Of a stretch of DNA of 8,161 nucleotides, positions 6,801-8,161 are shown in pieces. Position numbers and translations under genes: made by a program. Every line of letters begins with the position of its first letter. Positions within the stretch are counted from its first letter, which is position 1. The stretch covers positions 1 through 8,161 of the forward strand of contig JASIJX010000556.1 in NCBI GenBank assembly GCA_030049955.1. Reading direction: 5' to 3'. The notes below the pieces were generated by a model. The model worked only from the letters and a program-made list of their open reading frames with translations. It had not been told where the DNA came from and searched no databases. The stretch comes from Acidobacteriaceae bacterium. GTDB taxonomy: Bacteria > Acidobacteriota > Terriglobia > Terriglobales > Acidobacteriaceae.

Positions 6801-7559
6801 TATAACTCACTGCAATTCACCTATCAGCACAGATGGTCTCAAGGACTCACAATCCACGGCACCTGGACCTGGTCCAAACTGATGGATGCGGGAGGATGGG
6901 CTGACAACAACTATCTGATTCCCTACCGCAGCCTCGACTCCCTCGACAGAACCCAGAACGGCACCATCTCCATGGTGTGGGATCTGCCGGTGGGCCGGAA
7001 TCGCCAATTCTTCAGCAACATGAACCGTCTCGTAGATGGGTTCCTCGGCGGTTGGGAATTCGCTTCCATGCCGAGCTTCCAGTCAGGTGCACCTTACCCG
7101 ATGCCAAGTGGATGGGATTATGTGCACAGCGCCAAGATCAAACCTTTCTGGACAGCGAACCACAACCTGCAGTGGTACGCACCTTGCTACTGGAACACGA
7201 ATGCCGAAACCGGCGCTATCACAGAATCGGCCGAGGCACAGGCATTCGGTTGTTCGCAGCCGGATTTCATCCAAATCCCCAGCTATGGAGCCAATCCATA
7301 CAGCAACATGAACCTGAACGACATTCGCGAAGCCTGGAATATCCTCGACGACTCGAATCTGACCAAGAACTTTACGATTCGCGAAAGAATGAAGCTCCAA
7401 GTCCGCTGCGACACCTTCAACACTTTCAACCACCCGGTATTCTCTGGCGGGGCCTACAACGGAATCAACCAGTATGCCGGCCAGATCGGAGCAACCACAG
7501 GAGGCGGGCAGAGCAACAAGCCGCGATACACACAGCTCGCCTTGAAACTTAGCTGGTAG
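3849..7559 (+). CDS. Oar-like TonB-dependent outer-membrane receptor with carboxypeptidase-regulatory-like domain
   Basis: Outer-membrane beta-barrel transporter of 1236 residues, expected to import a large substrate such as an oligosaccharide using TonB/ExbBD energy. Residues 1-30 are a signal peptide: basic QHIRRLRTVVR, hydrophobic GALLGMLIAGF, and ALRA before Gln31 as the likely cleavage site. Residues about 33-115 form a CarboxypepD_reg-like beta sandwich (SGHVTDATGAVVQGA, TNTDGLYTVPYLIPGTY). The plug spans about 140-260, with LPLNGRN at 151-157, MMDGQPDQ, and NPYDAEYGQTRGGAIDM. The barrel fills the rest and ends in LALKLSW, with the aromatic C-terminal residue used for barrel assembly. 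I see no definite TonB box, as is common in this subfamily. Thirteen cysteines occur, twelve of them in close pairs. The gene has its own promoter candidate, a long leader and a strong terminator, so it is probably monocistronic. The family is secure; the substrate is inferred from the GH2 and aldolase neighbours. Confidence 0.95.
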   Translation: MQHIRRLRTVVRGALLGMLIAGFAPVALRAQNATFSGHVTDATGAVVQGAQVVIRNQATNVQSATKTNTDGLYTVPYLIPGTYTISVSAAGFTTQNRVNVELQAAQDAVVNITLSVGSAAASIVVNGAEALLDKGNATRGEEVENTRVTELPLNGRNPVMLDRLNSSVLWNGNLIWQRPFDGQVWTNLDINGSGNYNTEIMMDGQPDQTPRPQNGGHTNGGYVAPDDAVQDFKIVTNPYDAEYGQTRGGAIDMDLKSGTNAIHGDVYEYARRTWLDANWWVNDAEKVLNPTKTALYATPQHKLDQYGAELDGPVVLPKVFNGRNKLFFVAQYENWNEVEPAYADTSVPCTASTCGDWVNGDFSNLTYNGAPVTIYNPYDTYSCTVNGKSQTCRQPFQNNQIPGYMINPVAQKLLSYYPAPNQPGTTGTPWQQNYYAQEPTVDRYRNALMKLDWAPTERDKYTLRYGYWERYETDISNGILSGPAGYGEDPLGDRTHTFAAQWVHTFSPNLILNLQAGVDVKAEIAGVAPTGFDLTSIGWPSSMTSQMGGLSMMPGFEPSGFTNLSGGTGNGLTTTDALNLFPSITWVKGRHTFHIGLDFRAGQYAIVQNAGTDSSVSFNQQWTQNCWSCGSGSDYTGNENTEGNAIASMLLGLPSSGSDNIGSTAFYSNKYYAPYAQDDWKLTSKLTLNLGIRYDLQPYYVERHNRADYAFNTTTVNPVDSMLATTTLATGAPIHDLGGVTFLGVNGNPRRVYSTNLGEIQPRVGFAYAIRNDLVIRGGVGEMFQQTDAFPSLSGFSSSTNLTNSPDGGLTPINWNAATSCCYGGNLSDPFPSVTQPTGSSLGLLTGMGNGQSYLNPNFQIPNVWQFSIGIEQQLTRNDMFELSYVGNRAPNNETSQNIDHWSGAAEAQCNVQMGGRHEVCDDTYSQDPTAIYGYVPNPYYHVAAFAGSTPYGQTTRQALNWTQALGGAFGGVTEYQWNGERSWYNSLQFTYQHRWSQGLTIHGTWTWSKLMDAGGWADNNYLIPYRSLDSLDRTQNGTISMVWDLPVGRNRQFFSNMNRLVDGFLGGWEFASMPSFQSGAPYPMPSGWDYVHSAKIKPFWTANHNLQWYAPCYWNTNAETGAITESAEAQAFGCSQPDFIQIPSYGANPYSNMNLNDIREAWNILDDSNLTKNFTIRERMKLQVRCDTFNTFNHPVFSGGAYNGINQYAGQIGATTGGGQSNKPRYTQLALKLSW

Positions 7560-7575
7560 TTGTTTCATTTCAACC

Positions 7576-7611
7576 GCTCCGGGCGCATGCAACTGCGTTC
7601 GGAGCTTTTTT
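7576..7611 (+). terminator. Intrinsic terminator of the receptor gene
   Basis: GCTCCG-GG-CGCA (7576-7587) pairs with TGCG-TT-CGGAGC (7594-7605), a continuous 12-bp RNA stem containing two G-U wobbles, with a 6-base loop and a T6 tract (7606-7611). It begins 17 bases after the receptor stop codon and should insulate the aldolase gene from receptor transcription. Confidence 0.93.
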
Positions 7612-7624
7612 GTCGCAGGCTGTC

Positions 7625-7634
7625 GGCAATTGCC
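7625..7634. repeat. 10-bp palindrome GGCAATTGCC
   Basis: A perfect palindrome in the gap between receptor terminator and aldolase promoter, followed three bases later by a second small inverted repeat (ACCAA-AGC-TTGGT, 7638-7650). It could be a protein-binding site for aldolase control, but single 10-bp palindromes are common by chance. Confidence 0.2.
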
Positions 7635-7641
7635 AGCACCA

Positions 7642-7703
7642 AAGCTTGGTCGAATATTTCTGTCGCCTGCACTTGCATTGCTCAGTGCGGCGAAGCTTGA
7701 TCG
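7642..7703. repeat. Direct repeat AAGCTTGRTCG ahead of the aldolase promoter
   Basis: The 11-mer AAGCTTGRTCG occurs at 7642-7652 (G variant) and 7693-7703 (A variant), 51 bases apart, close to five helical turns. The second copy ends two bases before the TATAAT box, and the first overlaps the inverted repeat ACCAA-AGC-TTGGT. A third AAGCTT core lies at 7723-7728, just after the predicted transcription start. The spacing and location suit paired operator sites; the binding protein is unknown. Confidence 0.35.
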
Positions 7704-7705
7704 TT

Positions 7706-7711
7706 TATAAT
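7706..7711 (+). promoter_or_regulatory. Candidate -10 box (TATAAT) for the aldolase gene
   Basis: A perfect TATAAT, but the -35 position at 17 bases (7683-7688, CAGTGC) is poor, and there is no TG extension. An activator or an alternative -35 would be needed. Transcription would start near 7718 and leave a leader of about 145 nt before the ATG at 7863, in which I see no gene. Confidence 0.4.
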
Positions 7712-7853
7712 CGATTGACATAAAGCTTCTTTGCTGCTTCACGCTCAGGCCATTGTCGCCGGAACATTTCCAAAGCATCACGCCACAAATTTTCCCGCGG
7801 CCGGCGTCGCTCCAACGGCAAAAGGCTCGGCCAAAATACCGCAACCCGACTAT

Positions 7854-7857
7854 GGAG
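7854..7857 (+). promoter_or_regulatory. Ribosome binding site GGAG of the aldolase gene
   Basis: GGAG lies five bases before ATG 7863, normal spacing, and supports that start. An ATG at 7852 overlaps the site but is out of frame. Confidence 0.65.
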
Positions 7858-7862
7858 TGCAC

Positions 7863-8161
7863 ATGTCGTTTCGTCTCACGCCAGGTAAGCTGGCCGGCCT
7901 TAAAGCAATCTCCGACAAGCGCGGCGTAGTTGCCGCCCTCGCTCTCGACCAGCGCGGCATCATCCGTCACGGCATCGCCAGCGCTCAGGGCAAGCAGGAC
8001 GTTGATCCCGCCGTCGTGACCGAATTCAAGGAGCACGTCACCGCAGTTATTACGCGCTATGCTTCCTCCATCCTGCTCGACGTGGAATACGGATTGCCCG
8101 CGGCAAAGCATCGCCACTCGGCCGGCCTCATGCTGGCTTATGAGTTCTCCGTGATCGGCGG
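7863..8161 (+). CDS. lacD: LacD-type class I aldolase (tagatose-1,6-bisphosphate aldolase family), 3' partial
   Basis: The first 99 codons of a (beta/alpha)8 class I aldolase; the frame is open at the window edge. Family members cleave tagatose-1,6-bisphosphate (or the fructose isomer) to dihydroxyacetone phosphate and glyceraldehyde-3-phosphate in the cytoplasm. The visible part closely follows LacD: LKAISDKRGVVAALALDQRG matches the LacD N-terminus, with the active-site-associated DQRG motif at 28-31, followed by YASSILLDVEYGLPAAKHR and GLMLAYE. The Schiff-base lysine (near residue 205 in LacD) is outside the window. The start has GGAG five bases upstream. The receptor terminator lies upstream, so it is probably transcribed from its own promoter. 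No lacC kinase or lacAB isomerase gene is visible. The related YihT cleaves sulfofructose-1-phosphate, so the family is secure but the exact substrate is not. Confidence 0.9.
   Translation, partial: MSFRLTPGKLAGLKAISDKRGVVAALALDQRGIIRHGIASAQGKQDVDPAVVTEFKEHVTAVITRYASSILLDVEYGLPAAKHRHSAGLMLAYEFSVIG

Noticed and set aside
6977..7552. 191-residue plus-strand frame overlapping the receptor in another frame
   Set aside because: It lies entirely inside the receptor gene, has no ribosome binding site, and is Arg/Gln/Pro-rich low-quality protein.
7715..7720. Perfect TTGACA as a -35 box for the aldolase
   Set aside because: No acceptable -10 lies 16-18 bases downstream (around TTCACG, 7738-7743), and it falls just after the TATAAT box.
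7757..7806. CGCCGG/CCGGCG pairing in the aldolase leader as a riboswitch
   Set aside because: A single 6-bp helix with a loop of about 38 bases in GC-rich sequence is weak and matches no known riboswitch class.
7083..8117. 344-residue open frame on the minus strand across the receptor 3' end, terminator and aldolase start
   Set aside because: It is antisense to two well-supported genes and an intrinsic terminator, has no recognisable domain, and is explained by GC-biased codon use.
1..8161. tRNA, rRNA, CRISPR array, insertion sequence or prophage signals
   Set aside because: No cloverleaf, regularly spaced repeats, transposase-like frame or terminal inverted repeats were seen on either strand.

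Overview
The window looks like a chromosomal carbohydrate-use region from an Acidobacteriota (Terriglobia-type) bacterium. The main reason is the large TonB-dependent receptor: it has a signal peptide, an N-terminal carboxypeptidase-regulatory-like domain, the LPLNGRN plug motif and a C-terminal Trp, which is the Oar-like form that is greatly expanded in that phylum. The divergent membrane-anchored winged-helix-like regulator is also of a type I associate with these genomes. This assignment rests on protein style, not on a database match.

Layout: (1) 1-1967, plus strand: the 3' part of a family 2 glycoside hydrolase (beta-galactosidase-like), whose N-terminus lies outside the window. (2) 2059-3498, minus strand: a one-component regulator with a cytoplasmic DNA-binding-like N-terminus, one membrane helix and a large extracytoplasmic domain, convergent with the hydrolase. 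(3) 3499-3848: a 350-base divergent control region. It holds an inverted repeat placed between two opposed promoter candidates, then a roughly 180-nt leader with terminator-like and alternative pairings and a possible 13-codon leader peptide. (4) 3849-7559, plus strand: the 1236-residue receptor, closed by a strong intrinsic terminator (7576-7611). (5) 7612-7862: an intergenic region with an imperfect direct repeat and a TATAAT box. (6) 7863 to the end, plus strand: the N-terminal 99 codons of a LacD-type class I aldolase (tagatose-1,6-bisphosphate aldolase family).

Working model (inference): the receptor imports an oligosaccharide or glycoside across the outer membrane, the GH2 enzyme removes the terminal sugar, and the LacD-like aldolase cleaves a downstream ketose (bis)phosphate. 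The membrane regulator, transcribed away from the receptor, may sense an extracytoplasmic signal and control the shared promoter region. The substrate cannot be fixed from the sequence: LacD-family aldolases also include sulfofructose-phosphate aldolases (YihT), and GH2 covers several glycosidase activities.

The least expected features are in the control regions, not the proteins: the shared inverted repeat at 3611-3630, the attenuator-like receptor leader at 3680-3783 and the AAGCTTGRTCG repeats ahead of the aldolase. All are sequence-level hypotheses.
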